This document shows positions 7,564-14,802 of a stretch of 64,000 nt of DNA, piece after piece (the first letter of the stretch is position 1; every line of letters starts with the position of its first letter). The translations under genes were made by a program, and so were the position numbers. A model generated the notes under the pieces. The model was not told where the DNA came from and ran no database searches. It saw nothing but the letters and a program-made list of their open reading frames with translations. The stretch is from Alphaproteobacteria bacterium (GTDB lineage: Bacteria; Pseudomonadota; Alphaproteobacteria; Micropepsales; Micropepsaceae): positions 1 to 64,000 of the forward strand of contig JAJPHG010000016.1 in NCBI GenBank assembly GCA_021325375.1, read 5' to 3'.

Positions 7564-9687
7564 ATGAAACTGCACTGCATCCTTGCGTTGGGCCTTGCTC
7601 TCTTTGCCGCAAGTCCCGCGGGCGCGGTATCGGTCACCGTCCTCGATCCTTATCTGATCCGCCCCGACCAGTTGGGAAATTTGCAGCTCAAGTCGTTCCT
7701 GGCGAGCGATCCGAGCCTGTCGAACTACGAGGCCTCGGCGCTTGCCGAAGATGGCGTCGCGGCGGGCATTATCGTCGTTGCGACAAACTCCAATTCCGCG
7801 GTGACCATCACCGCTGAGAATGCCGGCGGGCTTTCGGCCTATGCCGACGATTTTCTCGGTCAGGCGCCGCAGTCGGGCACCGCGTCGCTGACCGTCTCGA
7901 ACCTTTGGAATATCGGCGGCACATACTACGCGGTTGCGCTCTTCCAGGCGCCGGCCGTTCCTCCCGCATCGCAGGGGCAAAATTATCCGGCCGGCATCGT
8001 CGCGACCCAGGACGGAACCCAGCAAGCCGGCGCATCCGTCAATCTGATCCTGCCGCCGGTCGTACTCGTTCACGGCCTGTGGGGAGACGCGACCAGTCTT
8101 TCCGGCATGCAGTCGTATCTGGACGGTACGGGGCGCTGGTATCAGCAATACGTCGCGCCGCTTTGCTATTCGAAATATCTCGCCTTCGACGCCAAACAGG
8201 ATCCGCTGACCGACGGGAAGCACCCTTGTGAGGTCACCTCGCGCAATGCGCTTGAGAGCGAAATCAATTCGATGCTTGCGACGCTCGACGGCGATCGCGT
8301 CGTGGCCGGGCGGGTGGACATCGTCGCGCACAGCATGGGCGGCCTCGTCGTGCGGAACTATGCTTCGCAGAAGGGATACGCGTCCTTGCGCAATCGGATG
8401 CAGGGTCAGTTCCACACAGTGACGACGCTCAACGCGCCAGAGACCGGATCGCTGCTGGCGAATTTCCTGATCGGACATCGCAACGACACGCGCAAAGCCT
8501 CTCTTTTCACGACCCCCGGCGCGGTGTGGGAACTGGCATGCGGCTCTTCGGACGTCGCGAAATGCTTCGACGGCCTCGGCTATCCGCTCTATGGGCCGGG
8601 CCTGCCGCTTAAGAGCGGTGCCGTCTTCGCGCTGGAGCCCGGCAGCCCGAACCTCACGAACCCGAATTTGTCGGGCCCCAATATCCCCAATATCCAGTGG
8701 CTGGCGATCTCGTCGCTGGCGCCCAAGAACAGCGCGCTTGCGGCCGGCGTCGATACATTGATCGCAGCGCTCTACAAAAACCCCTTCGGCAACGGCGTTC
8801 CGACAGTCGATTCGGTTTTGGACAACCAGCCAAACGACGCGATCGTCGCTCTGGACAGCCAGACCGCGGGCGCGCCGCAAGGGCACGTCGTGACGCTGCC
8901 CAATCTTTCGCACACCTATCTTGTCGGCAGCCTTCTGAACCTGCTTTCCTTCGGCTCGCTCGACGACGACAGCGTCCTGGACGATCTCGGCACCGACGAG
9001 ATCGCTGCCTGCTGGACCGGGACGACGGGAACGGGCGCGTGCTTCTCCGGCGGGCCTGCCCGGCGGGAGCCGGCCCCCGCTGTCGCAATGGACGTCAAAC
9101 CGATCGACGGAATCCGGCTCACGGCTCCGTCATCCGCGGAGTTGGGCAAGCCTGTCGAGATTGCCGTGCACTCCCTGATCGGGGGTGCCGCGCCGAATTT
9201 GACGCTGTTCCAGCAAAGCGATGCCGGAACGATCAGGGCCAAGCCTGTCAAGCCCGCGCGCGTCGACGGCGACACGTCCTATGTCATGGTCACACCACTG
9301 CTTCCGGGAGAAGTGACCATCGGGGTCGGAGCGCGCTTCAACGGCGCCGTGGCGTCGCAAGCGGTGCAGCTCCACGTCGCGTTGCCCAAGACCGCGCCTC
9401 TTCAATTCAAGGCGAACACCACGCCCGATTTGGTGCTGATCCTAAGCGACGACACGAATGCCGCAACGCTGCGTCCGGAAGCGGTCTATCCCGCACCGGT
9501 CGGCCGGGTCTTCTTGAGCCCGGACGCGGTGCGGTGCCGGGTCCAGGACCACGCCGGCGCTCCCACTGTCTATATAGCGCCCGATGGACGGCTCCATGGT
9601 CTCAGGCCGGGACAAGCCGAAATCGCGTGCCGCCTCGGCGCATCGAGCGATCGATTGCACGTGATCGTGCGGGCCGACAATCAGTAA
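7564..9687 (+). CDS. Secreted alpha/beta-hydrolase (lipase/PGAP1-like) with C-terminal beta domains
   Basis: The 707-aa exported protein has a signal peptide of about 20 residues, then a beta-rich N-terminal region to about residue 160. An alpha/beta-hydrolase domain follows, with the oxyanion motif VHGLWGD (169-175) and nucleophile elbow AHSMGG with Ser257. The catalytic His is probably in LSHTYLVGS near residue 460. The last 200 residues look like beta-sandwich domains. Overall it resembles large secreted lipases or esterases. ATG 7564 is preferred over GTG 7555 because GGGAG at 7551-7555 is then about 8 bases upstream. It stands alone between the GloVer remnant and a convergent toxin-antitoxin pair. 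The substrate, probably a lipid or ester, is inferred. Confidence 0.85.
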   Translation: MKLHCILALGLALFAASPAGAVSVTVLDPYLIRPDQLGNLQLKSFLASDPSLSNYEASALAEDGVAAGIIVVATNSNSAVTITAENAGGLSAYADDFLGQAPQSGTASLTVSNLWNIGGTYYAVALFQAPAVPPASQGQNYPAGIVATQDGTQQAGASVNLILPPVVLVHGLWGDATSLSGMQSYLDGTGRWYQQYVAPLCYSKYLAFDAKQDPLTDGKHPCEVTSRNALESEINSMLATLDGDRVVAGRVDIVAHSMGGLVVRNYASQKGYASLRNRMQGQFHTVTTLNAPETGSLLANFLIGHRNDTRKASLFTTPGAVWELACGSSDVAKCFDGLGYPLYGPGLPLKSGAVFALEPGSPNLTNPNLSGPNIPNIQWLAISSLAPKNSALAAGVDTLIAALYKNPFGNGVPTVDSVLDNQPNDAIVALDSQTAGAPQGHVVTLPNLSHTYLVGSLLNLLSFGSLDDDSVLDDLGTDEIAACWTGTTGTGACFSGGPARREPAPAVAMDVKPIDGIRLTAPSSAELGKPVEIAVHSLIGGAAPNLTLFQQSDAGTIRAKPVKPARVDGDTSYVMVTPLLPGEVTIGVGARFNGAVASQAVQLHVALPKTAPLQFKANTTPDLVLILSDDTNAATLRPEAVYPAPVGRVFLSPDAVRCRVQDHAGAPTVYIAPDGRLHGLRPGQAEIACRLGASSDRLHVIVRADNQ

Positions 9688-9814
9688 AATCCATCCTTCA
9701 AGAGCGCATGGCGCCCAGGTTCTGCCGCGCCAAGCGGAACTCACGAAGCTGCTAAAAAATGACTTACAATCAGTCTCGCCGCCGCGCCTAGGCGAGCGAA
9801 GCCTATTTTCCTAA

Positions 9815-9846
9815 GACTGCCCCCTGCGCCAGACTGTCCTGCTCTC
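9815..9846. repeat. Short copy of dispersed extragenic repeat
   Basis: GACTGCCCCCTGCGCCAG is identical to the core at 12470-12487 and is followed by a second partial unit, GACTGTCCTGC. It lies between the convergent ends of the lipase-like gene and the PemK-like toxin gene; nothing else is seen in 9688-9905. Confidence 0.5.
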
Positions 9847-9905
9847 TATCCCGTATCGCGACCGCTCGCCGGAAAGCCCGGCGTTCCGCGCCGTCTTGGA
9901 GGCGA

Positions 9906-10346
9906 TCAAGAGTCGTCGCGATCTGTTCGCCGCAAGCGACCGCGCGCGTGGATGGCGATCACAGCAGTGGCGATTTGCTGAAAGAAGCCGGATGTAATCA
10001 CTCCGCGAATGAAGCTGCCGTTCGATGCGGGCACGAGGTCGAAGCCGGGCCAAGTGAAGACATTGGCTTGGTCGATCACGACCCAAGCGGGACGACCAGG
10101 ATCGAGATGGATGCGTGCCTTGAGCGCCTCAGGCACTGCAATGGCTGCTGCATCCGGCCGTGGAGCTTGGCTTGTGACGGGGAGCACAGTTACGCGTGGA
10201 GGCTCACCGCTTGAACGTGTTTCAACAGCGATAATGATGCAGGGACGAGCTTTCGCACCGTCGGTTCGTCCGCTGGCTTTTTCATCCGACCAAAGAAAAT
10301 GATGCCGAGCGATCTGGCCGACCTTTGGCGCTTCGCCCTTGGCCAT
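9906..10346 (-). CDS. PemK/MazF-type toxin
   Basis: The 146-aa protein has the layout of the MazF/PemK/CcdB fold: KVGQIARHHF at the N-terminus, ARPCIIIAV for the central strand, VTVLPVTSQ, and WVVIDQANVFTWPGF. Members of this family are mostly sequence-specific endoribonucleases that stop growth when the cognate antitoxin is lost. The gene starts 9 bases after the stop of a Phd-like antitoxin gene, the usual antitoxin-first order, so the pair is one operon. The C-terminal tail (RGRLRRTDRDDS) is longer and more charged than in small MazF proteins. Family call is good; RNase activity and target are not shown. Confidence 0.85.
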   Translation of the reverse strand: MAKGEAPKVGQIARHHFLWSDEKASGRTDGAKARPCIIIAVETRSSGEPPRVTVLPVTSQAPRPDAAAIAVPEALKARIHLDPGRPAWVVIDQANVFTWPGFDLVPASNGSFIRGVITSGFFQQIATAVIAIHARGRLRRTDRDDS

Positions 10347-10355
10347 ATGCCGGAA

Positions 10356-10601
10356 TCACTCGGACGGCAGATGGGAGAGATCGGCGGTCTTCATCGCGTC
10401 GATCGTTTCGGTCGGAAGGTCGGTGGTCCTGATCGCCCTTGTCGAGCGTTCCTCGATCACTTTCAGACGCTCATAGTCTTCGGCAGCCAGCAGCACCAAC
10501 GACGGGCGGCCATGGCGGGTGATTATGACGGGCTCGCGCCGCGCGAGGTCCGTGAATTCTCCCAGCCGTTTTTGAAAATCACTGGCGCTAGTCGTTGTCA
10601 T
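10356..10601 (-). CDS. Phd/YefM-type antitoxin
   Basis: This 81-aa protein begins MTTTSASDFQKRLGEFTDLA and continues with EPVIITRHGRPSLVLLAAEDYERL, a standard Phd/YefM N-terminal DNA-binding dimer domain. The variable C-terminal tail (about 50-81) should wrap the toxin. It is expected to neutralise the downstream PemK-like toxin and repress the operon by binding upstream. A palindrome (10627-10639) lies 26 bases upstream of its start and is a likely operator. The pairing of a Phd-type antitoxin with a PemK-type toxin is a known mix-and-match arrangement. Confidence 0.9.
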   Translation of the reverse strand: MTTTSASDFQKRLGEFTDLARREPVIITRHGRPSLVLLAAEDYERLKVIEERSTRAIRTTDLPTETIDAMKTADLSHLPSE

Positions 10602-10626
10602 CTGAAATCCATATAACTCATGTATT

Positions 10627-10639
10627 CCATAATATATGG
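10627..10639. promoter_or_regulatory. Probable toxin-antitoxin operator
   Basis: CCATA-ATA-TATGG is a perfect 5-bp inverted repeat with a 3-base centre, inside a very AT-rich patch just upstream of the antitoxin start. A half-site CCATAT recurs at 10608. Phd/YefM proteins bind such short palindromes to repress their own operon. It is also upstream of the divergent SWIM gene, so it could affect both. Confidence 0.5.
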
Positions 10640-10700
10640 GAAACCTGTATTTGAGTCAACGAGGAGAGATAACTCCCGACTTGTGGCAAAAAGACTCTGC

Positions 10701-10707
10701 AGGAGGG
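10701..10707 (+). promoter_or_regulatory. Ribosome binding site deciding the SWIM gene start
   Basis: AGGAGGG lies 3-4 bases before GTG 10711 and is the only strong Shine-Dalgarno sequence near the gene's 5' end. The alternative in-frame ATG at 10636 overlaps the toxin-antitoxin operator and has no such site. Confidence 0.5.
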
Positions 10708-10710
10708 TTG

Positions 10711-12417
10711 GTGCAGAGAAAACGTCAGGAACGTTTCGACGTGGCCGCGCTGCGCCATAGGGCAGGCGATCATATTTTCGCGCGCGGCCAAGCCTACCGT
10801 GACGACGGGAAGGTCGAACTCGTGGCGGTCGAGGCGACGCTAATCGTTGCACGTGTTCTCGGCACGGAGGTCTATCGCGTAAGGCTCGAAGGCGGTGGCA
10901 AGCAGTTCGCGGGCGAATGCTCTTGCCCGGCTTTTGCCGATCGCGGTTTCTGCAAGCATCTGGTCGCGACAGCTTTGGCGGTCAACGCCTTGAACGGCGA
11001 AGGAATGGAAGAGGCGCGCAGCCGCTTCACGCGCATCCGCGATCATCTGCGCGCACAGGGAGTCGAAGCGCTTGTCGAAAAGCTCATGACGCTTGCGGAG
11101 CGCAATGACGCGCTCTTTTGCGATCTCGAACTCGCGGCTGCGATCGCAGGCGAGGACGACAAGACGATTCTGTCGCGCCTGCGCGGCGCGATCGCCGATG
11201 CGGTGTCGACACACGGACTTGTGGACTACGCTGAGGTGGGCGGTTGGGCGTCCGGAATCGAGTCCGTGCTCGAACGCATCGAGAGCCTCGTCGCCCATGG
11301 CCGAGCCGCCCTCGTCCTGCCACTACTGGATGATTTCTTCGATGAGATGGAAACCGCCCTTGGTGAAATCGACGATTCGGACGGGCAGGGTGGAGAATTG
11401 GTTGCCCGCGCCGGCGACATTCATCTCAAGGCGTGCGTCGCAGCGAAGCCCGAGCCCGTCGAGCTCGCCCGGATTCTCTATGCCCGCGAAGTCGATTCCG
11501 AATGGGATTTCTTTCATGGCGCGAGCGAAACCTATGCCGCCGTCCTGGGCGACGCCGGTCTTGCCGAATATCGGCGCCTGGCTGCTGAAGCATGGAAGAA
11601 ACTGGGGCCGCTGCATCCGCGCAGTCGCGACGAAGACCGTTACGGTCTTCGCTTCCGTCTCGCTTCGATCCTCGAGAGCTTCGCCGAGCGCGACGGCGAC
11701 GTTGATGCACGCATTGAGATTCGCAAGAAGGGTCTGTCGAGCGCTCATGACTATCTAGGTATTGCCCAGTTGTGTGCCACATACGGACGCGACGCCGACG
11801 CGCTCAAATGGGCCGAAGAGGGTCTATGGCAGTTTGAGGACAACCCGAACTCGCGACTGATCGTCTTCACCGGCGAACTCTATGAGCGGTTGGGACGCTC
11901 GGCCGATGCGGAAAACTTGCTTTGGTGCGAATTCGAACGCGCTCCCAGCATCGATTTCTACAAGCAGATGAAGGCCGTTCTGGGCGGCGGAAGCTTAGTG
12001 CGGGACCGTGCCGTGGCGTTCCTCAAGGTACAACTCACAGAGCCCAAGTCGCGATCGGCGCCGCGCTGGGCGTCCCTGCCGGATGTCCTTATTCGTCTGC
12101 TCGTTGTCGAGGAGCTATTCGACGACGCTTGGAAAGTGGCGGCAAAGCACGATGTCCGCGCGCACGAGCGGATGGGGCTGGCGGAAGCGAGCGAGGAGAG
12201 CCATCCGGCGCGGGCATGGACCGTCTACGCGGACCATATCGAGGACATCGTGTGTTCCGGAGGTCAGAGGAACTACCAGGAAGCCTGCAAGTTCATCGAA
12301 CGCATCCGTGAACTGCGCGCAAGGCTCGGCGAAATGGACGCTCATGCCCTTTGGCTGGACGATCTCGCGCTCCGGCACAAGGCCAAGCGGAGCTTCATGA
12401 AGCTCCTGCGAAAGTAA
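10711..12417 (+). CDS. SWIM zinc-finger domain protein
   Basis: The product is a 568-aa cytoplasmic protein (GTG start) with an N-terminal SWIM zinc finger: Cys70-x-Cys72 in ECSCPAF and Cys81-x-His83 in GFCKHL. The rest is helical, with TPR-like segments such as AHDYLGIAQLCATYGRDADALKWAEEGL. SWIM fingers bind DNA or protein; the large helical part resembles DUF6880-type proteins whose role is unknown. The region before the finger (RFDVAALRHRAGDHIFARG) is the standard lead-in for bacterial SWIM proteins, supporting a start near 10711. It is divergent from the toxin-antitoxin pair. No enzymatic motif is seen. Confidence 0.85.
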   Translation: MQRKRQERFDVAALRHRAGDHIFARGQAYRDDGKVELVAVEATLIVARVLGTEVYRVRLEGGGKQFAGECSCPAFADRGFCKHLVATALAVNALNGEGMEEARSRFTRIRDHLRAQGVEALVEKLMTLAERNDALFCDLELAAAIAGEDDKTILSRLRGAIADAVSTHGLVDYAEVGGWASGIESVLERIESLVAHGRAALVLPLLDDFFDEMETALGEIDDSDGQGGELVARAGDIHLKACVAAKPEPVELARILYAREVDSEWDFFHGASETYAAVLGDAGLAEYRRLAAEAWKKLGPLHPRSRDEDRYGLRFRLASILESFAERDGDVDARIEIRKKGLSSAHDYLGIAQLCATYGRDADALKWAEEGLWQFEDNPNSRLIVFTGELYERLGRSADAENLLWCEFERAPSIDFYKQMKAVLGGGSLVRDRAVAFLKVQLTEPKSRSAPRWASLPDVLIRLLVVEELFDDAWKVAAKHDVRAHERMGLAEASEESHPARAWTVYADHIEDIVCSGGQRNYQEACKFIERIRELRARLGEMDAHALWLDDLALRHKAKRSFMKLLRK

Positions 12418-12423
12418 CGCATC

Positions 12424-12512
12424 CGTCAGTCTCCATCGCGGCCTTGGCGGGCGGAGCACAGCCTCCCCAGACTGCCCCCTGCGCCAGCTTTCCCGCTTCA
12501 GCCCCCGCCTTT
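12424..12512. repeat. Long copy of dispersed extragenic repeat
   Basis: This copy fills the whole gap between the convergent SWIM and HTH-TPR genes. It carries CATCGCGGCCTTGGCGGGCG, CCTCCCCAGACTGCCCCCTG and a pyrimidine-rich tail, matching 3849-3927. Its location between two 3' ends fits an extragenic repeat or a transcription-ending element. Confidence 0.55.
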
Positions 12513-13871
12513 CTACTGGCTGCCGGAGAGACCGATTTCCGAAAGAAGCCGCTTGAAATCGGGTCTGTCTCGCAGAGCGTGAAAAAGCACGTCGATTTTC
12601 AAGCCGATAATCTCAGGCTCCGAGCGAGCCATGCTGATTTGCAGGAACCGCAACGCCTGTACCGGATCGCCGAGGAGGGCGTATAGCTGCCCAATGTCGT
12701 AGGCCGCCCCTTCACCCTTTGAGAACCGCGCCAAGCGCGCCGTCAGAAGGGCTCGAAGCATCCCGAAATGCCCACCCAACCGCAATCCATCGGCGCCGAG
12801 CGCAGCCAGGGACGCCGTCTCGGAGTCTTTGCGAGAGACAGCGAACTGCTTCAGTTCGCGCAGATACCCCCGGTCGTCACCTCCAACCAGGTCCGTATAC
12901 GCCAAATAGGAATGTGCCGAGGCGAACGAGGGCTGGTCGCCTTCTATCTGCTGGAGGATTTGAGCGGCATCCTTCGTGCGGCCTTCGTAAAACATGATCA
13001 GCGCCTTGTCCGCCACTATGGCCGTGGATTCCGAATCGAGATTCTCGGCGGCTTCGATTTCTTCGCGCGCGGTCTTGAAATCTCCGATTGTCATCAGAAA
13101 CGTGGCGTACCAGTGACGCGCGATCGGGTCGCGCGGGTTCAATGAGATGGCGGCGGCGAACTCGCGCTTGGCATCGGCGGCGTTGTGGTCGCCGTAGAAA
13201 TCCACGAAAGCGAGCGCGGCGTGAGCTCCGCTCAGTTGCGGGTCCAGCTTGAGCGCCTGCGCGACCGCGTCTCCTGCTTTGGAATAGGCCGTCTTCGCCG
13301 GCATCATGTCGAATTCGCGAGCCAGGATGTATGCGTTTGCCAGCCCAAGATAGGCTTTTGCAAAGTGGGGATCCCGGGCGATAGCTGCCTGAAAGTCGTT
13401 TATTGCCTGCCTCAGTCCGGTCGGCGTACGCGTTTGCCATTCATGCTGACCGGAGCGGTAGTGGTCGGTCGCGACCGGGTCCTTCGTGCCTAGCTCTTCC
13501 GTGCGCCCGTCTTTGCGGCCAAAGAAGAAAATCGACGTCGCCAGCAGCAAAATGAGGACCGTCGCGAACATCATCAGAAGCCGCCGCTTGTCTATGGCCG
13601 CTTTTTCCAAGCTTCCGGCGGATGCGGGGCCTTTGGCTTCGACTCCGTCGAGCCAGTTGCGCAGCTCATGCTCGTAGGCGAAGACGCTGCCGCGGCCGCT
13701 GCTGGGGACGCGGCGGATGGGAAGGCCTTGAGTTGCTTCCCAGCGTTTTGCGGTCCGCTCGGTTCGGCCGAGGAAGACCGCGATTTCCTTCCAGCTGTCG
13801 AGCCTTCGCCCCGGCGCCGAAGGGTCGGAATCCTTGGGTTTGTCCCGACTTGTCCCGTCCTGTCCCGACAC
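12513..13871 (-). CDS. Membrane-anchored HTH-TPR regulator
   Basis: The 452-aa protein has a MerR/excisionase-like DNA-binding domain at about 26-75 (SWKEIAVFLGRTERTAKRWE). A transmembrane helix follows at about 98-118, then TPR repeats from about 140 to the end (for example FAKAYLGLANAYILA). The layout suggests a one-component regulator that is tethered to the inner membrane and has a periplasmic TPR sensor part. GTG 13871 is the only usable start: an in-frame stop lies a few codons upstream and the next start would delete the DNA-binding domain. The first 30 coding bases hold three CGGGACA boxes in exact 10-bp register (see 13841-13870), perhaps an autoregulatory site. It is divergent from the small secreted protein gene at 14003, a possible target. 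Confidence 0.82.
   Translation of the reverse strand: MSGQDGTSRDKPKDSDPSAPGRRLDSWKEIAVFLGRTERTAKRWEATQGLPIRRVPSSGRGSVFAYEHELRNWLDGVEAKGPASAGSLEKAAIDKRRLLMMFATVLILLLATSIFFFGRKDGRTEELGTKDPVATDHYRSGQHEWQTRTPTGLRQAINDFQAAIARDPHFAKAYLGLANAYILAREFDMMPAKTAYSKAGDAVAQALKLDPQLSGAHAALAFVDFYGDHNAADAKREFAAAISLNPRDPIARHWYATFLMTIGDFKTAREEIEAAENLDSESTAIVADKALIMFYEGRTKDAAQILQQIEGDQPSFASAHSYLAYTDLVGGDDRGYLRELKQFAVSRKDSETASLAALGADGLRLGGHFGMLRALLTARLARFSKGEGAAYDIGQLYALLGDPVQALRFLQISMARSEPEIIGLKIDVLFHALRDRPDFKRLLSEIGLSGSQ
13841..13870. promoter_or_regulatory. Three TGTCCCG direct repeats with 10-bp spacing
   Basis: TGTCCCG starts at 13841, 13851 and 13861, so each copy falls on the same face of the helix. The units are TGTCCCGACT, TGTCCCGTCC and TGTCCCGACA. 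They cover the start of the leftward HTH-TPR gene and lie about 130 bases upstream of the divergent gene at 14003. Such spacing suits cooperative binding of a regulator, possibly the HTH-TPR protein itself. The repeats are also translated (SGQDGTSRD), so a purely coding origin is not excluded. Confidence 0.45.
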
Positions 13872-14002
13872 GTCCGTTTACCCGACAGCGCCCCGTTCAC
13901 GACAATCCGCCGGTCACGCAAGAGGATCGGTGGGGCTGCAGTTTCGCAGTTTCTCACCGGGCGCGGCGACAAGCGTCGGGAACAACCAGCGGAGAATAAT
14001 CC

Positions 14003-14503
14003 ATGAAATTAAGCGTCATAGCCATCGGAGCCGCGATCATGATGACCGCTTCCGGCGCGCTTGCCTTCGAACCCCAAAAAGGCAATGGCGAACAAGGGGT
14101 TGTGGTAACGAGCTTCTCCGCCGGGCTGACCGATCCGAACGGTGCGGTCCCCACCTTGGACGGGGTTCCCGGCGCCGGCGTGCACAACTGGGATATCGCC
14201 ACCCCCAAGGCGCTGCTCCAAAGCGGCAATTCCTACACCTACCAGATGACCTTTCAGAGCCTCGACTACACCGGGACCTGCAAGGCCACCTACAAGCTGA
14301 CCCAGAAGCAGGGCAGCAAGAACGTGACCCTCGATTCCGGCGTCATCGCCGACACGTTCGATTGCTCGTCGCCGACGAACTGGGCCTATGCAGTGACGAG
14401 CTCCAAAACCATTCCCAGCTCTCCGGGGCCGGCAACGCTGACCGGCACGCTGACGCTCAACGGCGGCAAGGTCACGATGCAAGTGCCGGTCATGATTCAG
14501 TAG
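14003..14503 (+). CDS. Small secreted protein of unknown function
   Basis: This 166-aa protein begins with a typical Sec signal peptide (MKLSVIAIGAAIMMTASGALAF, cleavage near residue 21). The mature part is beta-rich, with alternating Thr/Ser strands and two cysteines (TGTCKATYK, DTFDCSSP) that could form a disulfide. GGAG at 13991-13994 gives a good spacing of 8 to ATG 14003. I do not recognise the family. It is divergent from the HTH-TPR regulator, which may control it. Confidence 0.75.
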   Translation: MKLSVIAIGAAIMMTASGALAFEPQKGNGEQGVVVTSFSAGLTDPNGAVPTLDGVPGAGVHNWDIATPKALLQSGNSYTYQMTFQSLDYTGTCKATYKLTQKQGSKNVTLDSGVIADTFDCSSPTNWAYAVTSSKTIPSSPGPATLTGTLTLNGGKVTMQVPVMIQ

Positions 14504-14574
14504 GTGACCGCTACTCCAAGGAAAGACAGCACAAGCGAACCTCTGGTCAGGGAACTCAGGGTCATGCCGGGTGC

Positions 14575-14788
14575 CGCCAACCACCACGGCTGAGCCGGTC
14601 GACGACCACGACATCGGCTTTGCCGGCTTCGATTTCCTTCAGCAGCCGTTGCAGAGCGGGGCGCTCCAGCGTCCCGCTCGAAAAACCTGCCGTCATCGAA
14701 GTTCTCGCGCGACGCGATCCAGCCCTCGGTCTTCCGGCCCACGACGGAGGCTTCGCGTGCCTCGCGCTGGGCATCCAGGCTGCGGCTT
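14575..14788 (-). pseudogene. Broken fragment of a serine recombinase (resolvase/invertase type)
   Basis: Read leftward, the segment gives SLDAQREAREASVVGRKTEG, then WIASRENFDDG, and after a frame change FSSGTLERPALQRLLKEIEA and GKADVVVVDRLSRGG. This is the catalytic-domain stretch of large serine recombinases in the right order. The frame break sits at the five-A run 14681-14685 (T5 on the coding strand), where one extra base explains the shift. The N-terminus with the nucleophilic serine and the whole C-terminal DNA-binding region are missing. It is a decayed relic of a mobile element, squeezed between 14503 and the next gene's 3' end. Confidence 0.75.
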
Positions 14789-14802
14789 CTCCCGCTCTCC
14801 CT

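Noticed and set aside
13841..13875. CRISPR-like short direct repeats
   Set aside because: The 10-bp periodic units have no spacers and are far too short for CRISPR; they look like an operator or coding repeat. No CRISPR array or cas gene is seen anywhere.
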